NCBI RefSeq assembly: GCF_013488225.1
Contig: NZ_CP041241.1
Coordinates: 1 to 64,000, forward strand
Length of the DNA: 64,000 nt
DNA from: Sinorhizobium mexicanum
GTDB taxonomy: Bacteria; Pseudomonadota; Alphaproteobacteria; Rhizobiales; Rhizobiaceae
Direction: 5' to 3'
Part shown: in pieces, positions 25,918 through 34,463 of the stretch
Layout of the letters: the number at the start of each line of letters is the position of its first letter
Position numbering within the stretch: position 1 is the stretch's first letter
The notes under the pieces: model-generated
Seen by the model: the letters and a program-made list of their open reading frames with translations, nothing else
What the model was told of the DNA's origin: nothing
The model's database searches: none
Program-made: the position numbers and the translations under genes

Positions 25918-26898
25918 ATGGTGGACACGACGACACAACCTCGATCCGTCGCCTTGCCGGCGGCACCCCGCTATGCGGGGTGGATCGGCACGGCAGTGGG
26001 TTCAAGCCTCTATCGCAACACAATAGGGCAGCTGGCGGACAGCCGCCGCATCAGGCTCGCCGTGCTCGCGGGCGTGCCGCTCGTCTGGATCGCCATGCTG
26101 CATATCGGGCCTATCCTGCAGATGGCCAATATCAGCCTCATGGCCAATTATCCGCCGCAACCGCACAAGAGCAGCGACTACACACTCGCCAATTACGCCT
26201 TGTTCTTCTCCGACCGGCTCTATTTCGTGCCCTTCATTCGCAGCCTGATCTTTGCAGCGGTGGTCACGATCTCGACGCTGGTGATCGTCTATCCGGTCGC
26301 CTACTACATTGCGAAGGTGGTGCAGCCGAAGAACCGGATGCGCGCCCTGCTTCTGCTGCTTATTCCGTTCTGGGCGGGGGAACTGATCCGCACCTTCTCG
26401 GTCATTATGTTGCTCGCCAATCGCGGGGCTGCGAATGTTCTGCTTCGGGAGCTGGGCTTGATCGATCGGCCGATCCCGATGCTCTACACCTTCTTTTCGC
26501 TGAGTTTCGGCGTGATCTATCTTCTGGCGCTCTATATGCTGTTGCCGCTCTATTCGGCGATCGAGAAGATTCCGACGCCGCTCATCCATGCCGCGGCCGA
26601 TCTCGGCGCGGGCCCCTTCCAGCGCTTCCGCCGGGTCATTCTGCCGCTTTCCAAGGACGGCATCGTTTCGGGGTGCAGCCTCGTCTACCTCACCGCCATT
26701 GGCGTTTTTGCGGCGCCCCTGCTGCTCGGCGGCCCGAATGCGGTCATCTTTCCTGAAGTCATCGCGATGCTGTTCCACGGCTCGAATGACAAGTGGCCCG
26801 AGGGTGCCGCCTTCTCGATGATCATGCTTGCGGTGTCGCTTACTACCGTCGGTCTGTTCATGCGCGTCGTCGGCGGTCGCTCTGTAAGGCTGATGTAA
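25918..26898 (+). CDS. ABC transporter permease, PotB type
   Basis: A 326-residue inner-membrane protein. After a polar N-terminus (~40 residues) it has six hydrophobic segments (LAVLAGVPLVWIAMLHIGPIL; FIRSLIFAAVVTISTLVIVYPVAYYIAK; ALLLLLIPFWAGELIRTFSVIMLLA; MLYTFFSLSFGVIYLLALYMLLPLY; IVSGCSLVYLTAIGVFAAPLLLGG; FSMIMLAVSLTTVGLFM). The EAA loop HAAADLGAGPFQRFRRVILPLSKDGI contacts the ATPase. It forms the channel with the next gene. Confidence 0.93.
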   Translation: MVDTTTQPRSVALPAAPRYAGWIGTAVGSSLYRNTIGQLADSRRIRLAVLAGVPLVWIAMLHIGPILQMANISLMANYPPQPHKSSDYTLANYALFFSDRLYFVPFIRSLIFAAVVTISTLVIVYPVAYYIAKVVQPKNRMRALLLLLIPFWAGELIRTFSVIMLLANRGAANVLLRELGLIDRPIPMLYTFFSLSFGVIYLLALYMLLPLYSAIEKIPTPLIHAAADLGAGPFQRFRRVILPLSKDGIVSGCSLVYLTAIGVFAAPLLLGGPNAVIFPEVIAMLFHGSNDKWPEGAAFSMIMLAVSLTTVGLFMRVVGGRSVRLM

Positions 26899-26907
26899 GG
26901 ACAGCTG

Positions 26908-27699
26908 ATGCGAACTTATTTCAACGATCTGCCAAAGACTGCGCTCGGTGCCTCCTATTGGCTCTTTACTGTCTACCTCGTACTGCCGCTGGCACTAATG
27001 ATGTCGATGAGTTTCAAGGACGCCAATTTCATCGCTTTTCCGATCGGCAACTGGACGCTCGACTGGTACGGCAAGGTGCTGCAGGACAAGCAGTTTATCG
27101 AGGCGTCGCTCTATTCGATTGGCATTGCCCTCGCGACGACCGTCTGCGCGACGATTGTTGGCGTCTGGATCGCGATGCTGGTGTCGGCGGAAAACATCTG
27201 GGGCAGGGCGGCCATCTTCGCGCTCGCCTGTTTGCCCGCCGTCGTACCGGGCCTGATCAATGCCATCTCGATGCGTATCTTCATCCGCGCGGTGGATATT
27301 CCCACCGGCACCTTTGCGATCATCCTGGCGCACACGGTCCACGCGGTGCCCTTCGTGGTTATCATGGTGTTGACGCGACTGCGCTCCATGCCCGCCAATC
27401 TGGTCGATGCGGCGCGCGACCTCGGCGCCGATCCGTTCGTCGCCTTCCTGCGCGTCACGATCCCCTATCTCATCCCGGCGCTCTTCGGCGGCATGATTTT
27501 CTGCGTGCTGACAAGCATCGACGATTTCGTGCGCACCTTCTTCCTCGGCGGTTACCAGCCTACGCTGCCGATGCTGATCTTTGCCAAGGTGCAGGGCGGC
27601 ATGTCGCCGGAGATCAACGCCATGGCGACGATCGTGCTCGTCGTCACCACTGCCGTCGGCCTCTATGCCGAGCTTTTTACCCGCCGTTCGAGGAGCTGA
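26908..27699 (+). CDS. ABC transporter permease, PotC type
   Basis: A 263-residue inner-membrane protein, 9 bases after the previous stop and preceded by AAGGACAG. It has six hydrophobic segments and the EAA loop VDAARDLGADPFVAFLRVTIPYLIPALFGG. The SIDDFVRTFFLGG motif is shared with PotC/PotI-type permeases (usual DDFV..F). It pairs with the upstream permease. Confidence 0.93.
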   Translation: MRTYFNDLPKTALGASYWLFTVYLVLPLALMMSMSFKDANFIAFPIGNWTLDWYGKVLQDKQFIEASLYSIGIALATTVCATIVGVWIAMLVSAENIWGRAAIFALACLPAVVPGLINAISMRIFIRAVDIPTGTFAIILAHTVHAVPFVVIMVLTRLRSMPANLVDAARDLGADPFVAFLRVTIPYLIPALFGGMIFCVLTSIDDFVRTFFLGGYQPTLPMLIFAKVQGGMSPEINAMATIVLVVTTAVGLYAELFTRRSRS

Positions 27700-27704
27700 C
27701 GCGC

Positions 27705-28775
27705 ATGCAGCCGGTCGTCCATTTCAAGAATGTCAATAAGTTCTACGGTGCGCTCCCGGCCGTCGAAAACCTCGATCTCGCCATCGAGACCGGGCAGTTC
27801 GTTACGCTGCTTGGCCCTTCCGGCTGCGGCAAGTCGACGACGCTGCGCATGCTCGGCGGCTTCGAGGAGCCAACCTCCGGTGAAATCTATCTCGACGGCA
27901 AGCCGATCTCGCACCTGCCCCCCAACAAGCGCAACGTCAACATCGTCTTTCAGGATTATGCGCTTTTCCCCCACCTGCCGGTTCGCCGCAACATCGCTTT
28001 CGGACTGGAGCTGAAGGGCATGGAGTCGAGCGCGATCCACAAGCGCGTTACCGAGCTTCTCGCCCTCGTCGGGCTTCAGGACTACGCCGAGCGCATGCCG
28101 GCCCAGCTTTCCGGCGGCCAGCGGCAGCGAGTGGCGCTGATGAGGGCGCTGGCGCCCGATCCGAACGTGCTGTTGCTCGACGAGCCACTCTCGGCGCTTG
28201 ATGCGAAGCTGCGCCAGCAGATGCAGATCGAGCTCAAGTCCATTCAACAGAAGACCGGGAAGACCTTCATCTTCGTCACCCACGACCAGGAGGAGGCACT
28301 GACGATGTCCGACGTCATCGTGGTGATGGACAAGGGCAGGATCGAGCAGATGGGCGGCCCGGACGAGCTCTATGCTCGCCCACGCAGCCGCTTCGTCGCC
28401 AATTTCATCGGACAGAGCAATTTCCTCGAAGGTAAGGTCGTGTCCGTCGAAGGCACGGTCGCGAGCTTCGACTGGCAGGGCAACATCGTGCAGGCCGACG
28501 TAAACGGTACGGCGCACGCGCCGGGGGCACGCGCGACCGTGGCGCTCCGGCCCGAGGCGCTCTACTGCCTGCCGGCGAAACCCGAAGGCCGGCTGGCGCT
28601 CAAGGGACGCATCGACCAGCGCGTCTTCAAAGGTGCCCACACGTCTCTCACCGTAACCCTCGAAAATGGCACGAGCCTCGTCGTCCAGCTCGATCCGGTC
28701 GCTCTCTCGCATATCGAAAGCGACGAGGTGTGGGTGGGCTGGCGCGAACGGGATGCCGTCCTGCTGGCGGATTGA
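27705..28775 (+). CDS. ABC transporter ATP-binding protein, PotA/PotG type
   Basis: A 356-residue protein. Walker A is GPSGCGKST (about 38-46), Q-loop FQDYALFPHLPVRRNIAFGLELKG, signature LSGGQRQRVALMRAL, Walker B VLLLDEPLSALD, and H-loop FVTHDQEEALTMSD. A TOBE-type C-terminal domain follows (FIGQSNFLEGKVVSVEGTVASFDW; VALRPEALYCLP). The nucleotide-binding subunit powers the two permeases. It starts 5 bases after their stop. Confidence 0.95.
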   Translation: MQPVVHFKNVNKFYGALPAVENLDLAIETGQFVTLLGPSGCGKSTTLRMLGGFEEPTSGEIYLDGKPISHLPPNKRNVNIVFQDYALFPHLPVRRNIAFGLELKGMESSAIHKRVTELLALVGLQDYAERMPAQLSGGQRQRVALMRALAPDPNVLLLDEPLSALDAKLRQQMQIELKSIQQKTGKTFIFVTHDQEEALTMSDVIVVMDKGRIEQMGGPDELYARPRSRFVANFIGQSNFLEGKVVSVEGTVASFDWQGNIVQADVNGTAHAPGARATVALRPEALYCLPAKPEGRLALKGRIDQRVFKGAHTSLTVTLENGTSLVVQLDPVALSHIESDEVWVGWRERDAVLLAD

Positions 28776-28791
28776 ACAGGAGAGCGACGTC

Positions 28792-30255
28792 ATGACCAAC
28801 AAGCAGCAGCGGCTTGCCGAGCTGAATGCGCGGGTGGCGCAGGATCTCAGCTATCTGAACTACCCGCCGGCCAATTGGTCGAAGACGATCACGACGAAAG
28901 ATGGTCGGCCCCTCAGCGACGTGGTCATCATTGGCGGCGGCATGTGCGGCCTCGTGGCCTGGCATGCGCTGACGCGCGCCGGTATTGCCAATCTGCGCAT
29001 CGTCGACCGGGCGCCGAAGGGTCTCGAGGGACCATGGCTCACCTATGCGCGCATGGAAACGCTGCGCTCGCCGAAGAACCTGCTGGGTCCGGCCCTCGGC
29101 GTGGCCTCGCTCAGCTTCCGGGCCTGGTTCACGACGCTCCATGGCGAGGCCGAATGGGAGGAACTGTTTCGCATCCCGCGACCGATGTGGATGGATTATC
29201 TGAAGTGGTATCGCGAAATCATGGCAATCCCCGTCGAGAACGACACGCACGTCACCCGCGTCGTGCCGTGTGGCGATGATCTGCTGGAGCTCGAAATCGC
29301 CGGCGGCGCGAAGCCGCCCATTTTTACCCGCAAGCTGGTGATGGCGACTGGCCGGGACGGGCTCGGCGAGCCGACCATCCCTGACTTCGTCAAGGGTATG
29401 GAACGACACAGATCTTGGGCGCATTCAGCCGACGACATCGACTTCGAGCGGCTGAGGGGCAAACGCGTTGTCGTCATCGGCGTAGGAGCCTCGGCTGTTG
29501 ACAATGCCGCAGAAGCATTGGAGCGAGGGGCGGGCGAAGTGCGTCTTCTCGCCCGTCGCAAGCAGATGCCGACGATCAACAAGCTGATGGGCATCGGCTC
29601 CTACGGGGTCGTCGCCGGCTTCGCGCAAATTTCGCCGGAATGGCGCTGGCGGCTGATGGATTATGCCGCCAAGCAGCAGACGCCGGCCCCGCACAATTCG
29701 ACGTTGCGCGTCAGCCGTCATCCGAACGCCTATTTCCATTTCGATTGCGGTATCCGCTCAATGAAGGAGGAGGGCGGCGAGGTCATTATCACGACGACTA
29801 ATGGCCGCGTCTTCCGCACGGATTTCGTCATCCTCGGCACCGGCTTCTTGATCGATCCCTTGAGCCGTAGCGAACTTGCCCCGTATCAGGACAAGATCGC
29901 CTGCTGGGAGGACCGCTACACGCCGCCGCCTGGCGAGGAGAACCCCGGCCTCGGCCGGTTCCCCTGGCTGAGCGACGACTTTTCCTTCACTGAGAAGGGG
30001 CCGGGCACGGCGCCATGGCTGAAGGACATCCATTGCTTCAATTACGGCGCATCCGTCAGCCTCGGCAAAGTCAGCGGCGATATTCCAGCGATCAGCGAAG
30101 GAGCGCTGTGGCTGGCGCGGGGCATTGCCGCTTCACTCTTCATCCGCGACATCGACTACCATTGGGAAGCGCTGCTCGCCTACGAGAAGCCGGAACTCGA
30201 CGGAACAGAATGGACGGATGCGGACGCGCCGGAGCCGGCGCAGAGGACGGCCTGA
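28792..30255 (+). CDS. Flavin-containing monooxygenase-like NAD(P)/FAD oxidoreductase
   Basis: A 487-residue protein starting after CAGGAGAG. A first FAD Rossmann motif (VVIIGGGMCGLVAWHALTRAGIANLRIVDRAPKG) is followed by a second dinucleotide motif for NADPH (KRVVVIGVGASAVDNAAEALERGAGEVRLLARR) around residue 220. A late FVILGTGFLIDP strand resembles the ATG..F of N-hydroxylating or Baeyer-Villiger monooxygenases. Family members hydroxylate amines or oxidise ketones. Placed between a transporter and two AhpD-like proteins, it probably oxidises the imported compound. The substrate is unknown. Confidence 0.88.
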   Translation: MTNKQQRLAELNARVAQDLSYLNYPPANWSKTITTKDGRPLSDVVIIGGGMCGLVAWHALTRAGIANLRIVDRAPKGLEGPWLTYARMETLRSPKNLLGPALGVASLSFRAWFTTLHGEAEWEELFRIPRPMWMDYLKWYREIMAIPVENDTHVTRVVPCGDDLLELEIAGGAKPPIFTRKLVMATGRDGLGEPTIPDFVKGMERHRSWAHSADDIDFERLRGKRVVVIGVGASAVDNAAEALERGAGEVRLLARRKQMPTINKLMGIGSYGVVAGFAQISPEWRWRLMDYAAKQQTPAPHNSTLRVSRHPNAYFHFDCGIRSMKEEGGEVIITTTNGRVFRTDFVILGTGFLIDPLSRSELAPYQDKIACWEDRYTPPPGEENPGLGRFPWLSDDFSFTEKGPGTAPWLKDIHCFNYGASVSLGKVSGDIPAISEGALWLARGIAASLFIRDIDYHWEALLAYEKPELDGTEWTDADAPEPAQRTA

Positions 30256-30362
30256 GGCGGTACGACCGCCAGGCGACCGGGTCTTCGCTGCGCCGACCTG
30301 GATCCACAAGCAAGTGCTCTTTGCTTCTCGACGAAGCGCTTAGATTAGACTGAGGAGACCAA
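30256..30362. other. Short spacer in the transporter/monooxygenase operon
   Basis: A 107-base gap ending in a GAGGAG ribosome-binding site for the next gene. No terminator is visible, so the operon probably continues. Confidence 0.5.
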
Positions 30363-30860
30363 ATGACCGCTCCATCGACCGTCGACGTGATCGACACCGT
30401 GCTCGGCCTCGAGCGCTTCCCCGACCTCAAGGCGCTGCGCCAGCAAAGGGCGAAGCTGAAGCATCTGACGCAGACAAGCTACGAAGCCGCCCTTCGTCCG
30501 GCCGAGCCGCGCAATTTCTCCTATGGGCTTCGCGCGGCACTGGCAGCACGGATCGCGGCCCTTTGGAAGTCGGAGGAACTCGCGGCCCATTATCGGGCGC
30601 TGCTTGATGGAGAGGATGCGGAAACGCGCGCACTGGCCGACCCGGCATCGGGCGCAACTGGCAACGCGCGTCTTGCCGCAATTCTCGCCCATGTCGACCT
30701 GGTGACGCTCTCGCCGAAGGAAGCGACCCGCGGCAATATCGAAAAGCTCGCCGCCGCAGGCCTCGACGACCGGGACATCGTGACGCTCGCCGGCCTCATC
30801 GCTTTCGTCAACTATCAGGTGCTGGTCGCGACCGGCCTCAAGATGCTGAGAGACAACTGA
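30363..30860 (+). CDS. CMD-domain protein, Avi_7170-like
   Basis: A 165-residue carboxymuconolactone-decarboxylase/AhpD-fold protein. The pattern FSYGLRAALAARIAALWKSEELAAHYRALL, then GNARLAAILAHVDLVTLSPKEATRGNIEKLAAAGLDDRDIVTLAGLIAFVNYQVLVATGLKML, is the helical hairpin pair of the CMD fold. It lacks the CxxC centre seen in its neighbour. A protein of this type beside an AhpD-like partner and an ABC transporter recalls the Avi_7170/Avi_7169 pair families. Its exact role is unknown; it may act as a partner subunit. Confidence 0.8.
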   Translation: MTAPSTVDVIDTVLGLERFPDLKALRQQRAKLKHLTQTSYEAALRPAEPRNFSYGLRAALAARIAALWKSEELAAHYRALLDGEDAETRALADPASGATGNARLAAILAHVDLVTLSPKEATRGNIEKLAAAGLDDRDIVTLAGLIAFVNYQVLVATGLKMLRDN

Positions 30861-30861
30861 C

Positions 30862-31440
30862 ATGTCGCAAGCCGTACACGAATTCACCGTCGAGGCGCTC
30901 GACTGGAAGCCCTATGTGAAACCAATCGACATCGATGCTGCAACCCCCGAACAGCTCGAGGCGCTGAAGGTCACGCCGTCCAACAGGAAAATCTCGGACT
31001 ATGTCCTGGTGCTCGCCAACGAGCCGGAAACGCTGAAGGAACGCACGCCGCTCTTCAACGACATCATGTATAGCGAGGGCGGGCTGTCGCGCGGGGGACG
31101 TGAAATCGGTGCGCTGGCGGCTTCGTTCGTCAACCGCTGCATCTATTGCGCCTCCGTGCATGCGGCGCGCTACATCCAGCTCGAGAAGCGGCCGGAGGTG
31201 GTGGAGGAGATCTACGAGAGCGGCCTCGATGCCGACCTGCCGGAAGTCGAGCAGGCGCTGTTCAATTTCGGTGTCGACCTGACGGCGCATCCCGACAATG
31301 TCGGCGCCTACCAGTTCTACCACTTGCGCGAGATCGGCATGGACGACCTCCAGATCCTTGATCTCATCCACTCGGTTGCGATCTTTGGCTGGGCCAACCG
31401 GCTGATGCACACGCTTGGCGAGCCGCACCGGCAGGACTGA
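30862..31440 (+). CDS. AhpD-like alkylhydroperoxidase, Avi_7169-like
   Basis: A 192-residue protein starting one base after the previous stop. The conserved NRCIYCASVHAARYIQLEKRPEVVEEIY contains the AhpD redox centre CxxCxxxH at Cys93, Cys96 and His100. The rest follows the CMD fold (SDYVLVLANEPETLKERTPLFNDIMYSEGGLSRGGREIGALAASFV; YQFYHLREIGMDDLQILDLIHSVAIFGWANRLMHTLG). It probably reduces peroxides or peroxide by-products of the flavin monooxygenase. Confidence 0.88.
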   Translation: MSQAVHEFTVEALDWKPYVKPIDIDAATPEQLEALKVTPSNRKISDYVLVLANEPETLKERTPLFNDIMYSEGGLSRGGREIGALAASFVNRCIYCASVHAARYIQLEKRPEVVEEIYESGLDADLPEVEQALFNFGVDLTAHPDNVGAYQFYHLREIGMDDLQILDLIHSVAIFGWANRLMHTLGEPHRQD

Positions 31441-32805
31441 GTGGAACAGGTCCCCGCTCAAAACGCATGCAGCGCGGCCGCGGTCCGCCCCTTCGGCATA
31501 ACGCACCGCGACGTGCTGCGGATCGCATGTCCGATGATGATCGCCTATCTGTCGAGCCCGCTGGTCGGGCTCGTCGCGACCGGCGTCATCGGGCAGTTGC
31601 GCGAGGAGGCGCTGATCGGCGGGGTGGCACTTTCGGCCGTCATCTTCGACGTCACCTTCGTCACCTTCAATTTCCTGCGCGGCGCGACCACCGGCTTTAC
31701 CGCCCAAGCGCTCGGCGCGGGTGACCGGCGCGCAGAGCAGCGCATGCTCGCGAGCGGACTGATCATCGCTCTCGTTGCGGGCTTGGCGCTCCTGGTCCTG
31801 CAAAAGCCGATCGGCGAACTCGGCCTCGACGCAATGGGTGCCGAGGGGGCGGTCCGCGATGCGGCGTCCACCTATTTCGCGTGGCGCATCTGGTCAGCGC
31901 CCTTTGTGTTATTCAACTTCGTGGTCTTCGGCTGGGTGATCGGGCGCGGCGATGTGTTCTGGGGTATGATCCTGCAAACGCTGCTGAACGTGCTCAACGC
32001 AGTGCTCAGCATCTACTGGGTGATGGGGGTCGGCTGGGGTGTCGCGGGTGTTGCCGTTGCCTCGCTGGTCGCGGAGGTCGTGACCGCACTTGCGGGTCTC
32101 TATCTTATCTGGGCAAAAAGCGACCAAAACGCTTGGAGCTTGCCGGACTTTTCCGTCTTCCGCCGTGCCTTCTCAGTAAATGGCGACATGATGATCCGCT
32201 CCTTCGCGCTGCTCATCGGCCTGTCCTTCTTCACCCGCCAAAGTGGCACGCTGGGTATCGAAATCCTTGCGGCAAACACCATCCTGCTGCGTTTCTATTT
32301 CTTCGGAGTCGCCTTCCTCGACGGAGTGGCCACCGCGGCCGAGCAGCTGGCCGGCCGCGCGGTCGGCGCGCGCTACCGCCCGGCCTTCGACCGTACCATA
32401 CGGTTAACCACGCTATGGGGCTTCCTCTTCGCGGGCCTCGTCTCAGTCGCCTTCCTCTCCGGCGGCGGCTGGGTAATAGACATCACCGCTCCGACGGGAA
32501 CGGTCGCGGCCCTGGCCGAGCGCTACCTGCCTTATGTCGTCGCGCTCCCGATCTTCGGCATCGTCGCCTTCCAAATGGACGGGGTCTACATCGGCGCAAC
32601 CTGGTCGAGGCAAATGCGCAACCTGATGGTGGGGTCACTGGCAATCTATTTCGCCGTCTGGGCGGTGCTGCAGCCTCTGCTCGGCAATGACGGGCTATGG
32701 ATCACTCTTATCCTCTTCCAAAGCGCCCGCAGTGTCGCCTTTCGCCTCATGCTGCCGCGACTGGCCGACCGGACGTTCCCTACCGGAACAAGCTCAGCCC
32801 GTTGA
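31441..32805 (+). CDS. MATE-family multidrug/toxin exporter
   Basis: A 454-residue membrane protein beginning at a GTG directly after the previous stop (coupled translation). Twelve hydrophobic segments appear in two halves; MATE hallmarks are the N-terminal ACPMMIAYLSSPLVGLVATGVIGQL, FLRGATTGFTAQALGAGDRRA, and the second-half FLDGVATAAEQLAGRAVGAR. Na+ or H+ coupled export is expected. It closes the opine-dehydrogenase-linked operon and may expel a toxic product or intermediate. Confidence 0.93.
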   Translation: MEQVPAQNACSAAAVRPFGITHRDVLRIACPMMIAYLSSPLVGLVATGVIGQLREEALIGGVALSAVIFDVTFVTFNFLRGATTGFTAQALGAGDRRAEQRMLASGLIIALVAGLALLVLQKPIGELGLDAMGAEGAVRDAASTYFAWRIWSAPFVLFNFVVFGWVIGRGDVFWGMILQTLLNVLNAVLSIYWVMGVGWGVAGVAVASLVAEVVTALAGLYLIWAKSDQNAWSLPDFSVFRRAFSVNGDMMIRSFALLIGLSFFTRQSGTLGIEILAANTILLRFYFFGVAFLDGVATAAEQLAGRAVGARYRPAFDRTIRLTTLWGFLFAGLVSVAFLSGGGWVIDITAPTGTVAALAERYLPYVVALPIFGIVAFQMDGVYIGATWSRQMRNLMVGSLAIYFAVWAVLQPLLGNDGLWITLILFQSARSVAFRLMLPRLADRTFPTGTSSAR

Positions 32806-33140
32806 TGGTCGGTTGGTAAAGCGCCGCGCCGCAATCGCGAACTTCTGATAGGCGCCCGGCCGACATTGCGCCTTTCCCTCGGTGCAGATTTTGTGTGCGC
32901 AAAGGTTCGGCGATTGCAATGGTGGAGCGCGGGACATGCGTCGGCCGGAAGGTGATGAGTGCGATCGTGACTAACGTGGCCCTGGCAGTTGCACGATGTT
33001 CCCTGGGCAACCTGCGCCACTACAACGTCCGCTGCTGCAACGCCACCGCATCCGGCCATTGCGTTCACCCGCTGATGCGTGCTCGATACAACCACCACAG
33101 AATTACCATGGGTGGTCGTCGAGCGAGATTTCAGCAGCCG
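32806..33140. other. Intergenic region without a gene
   Basis: About 335 bases between the MATE gene and a redoxin fragment. I see no coding signature, terminator or repeat that can be supported. Confidence 0.5.
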
Positions 33141-33383
33141 TTAATGTGCGACTTGGGAAGCTGCCGACACCAATTCCTCGGGATCCGGTGCCTTGAACGT
33201 CGTGAGGCCACTCTCCAGAACTTCTGTGAAGCTCCAGCGTACGATGCCGCCCCGGTCAATTAGGAACTGACCGACAAGCTGCCCTTGGCCGGAAGCCATC
33301 ATCTGCTGATCGGCCTCCATAATCTCATATCCGTTCGACTCGCCCATGGAACGAGCAAAGTGCGCCAGAGCGGTTGTTGCCAA
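33141..33383 (-). pseudogene. C-terminal fragment of a redoxin (AhpC/TSA-like) gene
   Basis: Eighty residues ending in GQGQLVGQFLIDRGGIVRWSFTEVLESGLTTFKAPDPEELVSAASQ, the tail of peroxiredoxin/thiol-antioxidant-like proteins (usual FLIDRDGIVRW). The front part, including the peroxidatic cysteine, is missing: unrelated sequence of the IS91-type element begins within about 40 bases upstream. The element or its one-ended transposition probably removed it. Confidence 0.65.
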
Positions 33384-33544
33384 TCGAAACCCCTAACGTC
33401 GCGTTCTGGGGCCGAAGAACGAACCCGCTGCGCGGGAGGGTGTCTGCGGCTGAGGTAGAGGACGCAGGCTGGAGATTGCGCCTGAATTGAACGTCGTCCG
33501 GCAAGGGCGGAGCATGACCAGCTTCTTCAACAAGGAGCCTGACC

Positions 33545-34461
33545 ATGCAGTACCCCCACCAACTCGACACACCTATCAGCCCGCTGCGCCAGCGGTTGAT
33601 CGACGACATGAACATGCGACGTTTCTCACGCGAAACGCAGCGCAACTATCTCTGCGATATCGGGCGCCTGGCAACCTTCCTCGGGCGTTCACCAGACACG
33701 GCGACCGCCGACGACCTGCGCCGGTTCCAGATCGAGCAGCAGCAGGATGGCGTTCCCGTTCCGACGATGAACAGCATCGTGTCGGCGCTACGCTTCTTCT
33801 TCACCCAGACCCTCGATCGCCCGGACCTGGCGCGCAGGCTCGTCCGGCTGGCGCATCCTCGGAACCTGCCTGTGGTGCTGAGCCGCGACGAGGTTGCCCG
33901 GTTACTCAATGCCACCACCTGCCTCAAGCACCAGGCAGCATTGTCGGTCGCCTATGGCGCCGGCCTCCGTGTTGCGGAGGTCGCCATGCTGAAGGTCGCG
34001 GACGTCGACAGCGAGCGGATGCTGCTGCGCGTCGAACATGGCAAGGGTGGGCGGTATCGCAATGCCATGCTTTCGGAGGGCCTGCTCACCCTGCTGCGCC
34101 AGTGGTGGAAGGTGGGGCGGCAGCAGCAGCGTGTGATGCATCGCGACGGCTGGTTGTTCCCGGGCCAACACGCAATGAAACCGATCAGCACGCGGCAGCT
34201 CGATCGGATCGTCGTTGAGGCGGCCCAGGCCGCCGACATTGCCAAGCGGGTCGGGCCGCATACGCTGCGCCACAGCTTCGCTACCCACCTGCTGGAGGAC
34301 GGCACGGACATCAGGATCATCCAGGTCCTGCTCGGGGGCACGCAAAACTCAACAACACCGCCCTCTACGCCAAGGTGGCGACCAGGACGGTCCGCACGGT
34401 TACGAGCCCTCTCGACAAGCTCGGCCTGTTCAAGCCGGAAAAAGCCTCCCCCGACGGTTGA
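33545..34461 (+). pseudogene. Tyrosine recombinase of the IS91-type element, frameshifted
   Basis: Reads MQYPHQLDTPISPLRQRLIDDMNMRRFSRETQRNYL through an XerC/D-like core (SVAYGAGLRVAEVAMLKVADVD with the first arginine; GPHTLRHSFATHLLEDGTDIRIIQVLLG with HxxR). A run of five G at 34334-34338 then puts the ribosome in the wrong frame: the correct sense (HAKLNNTALYAKVATRTVRTVTSPLDKLGLFKPEKASPDG, with the nucleophile tyrosine) lies in the next frame to the TGA at 34459. Unless slippage restores the frame, the product lacks its catalytic tyrosine and runs on to 34726. Confidence 0.85.
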
Positions 34462-34463
34462 AC

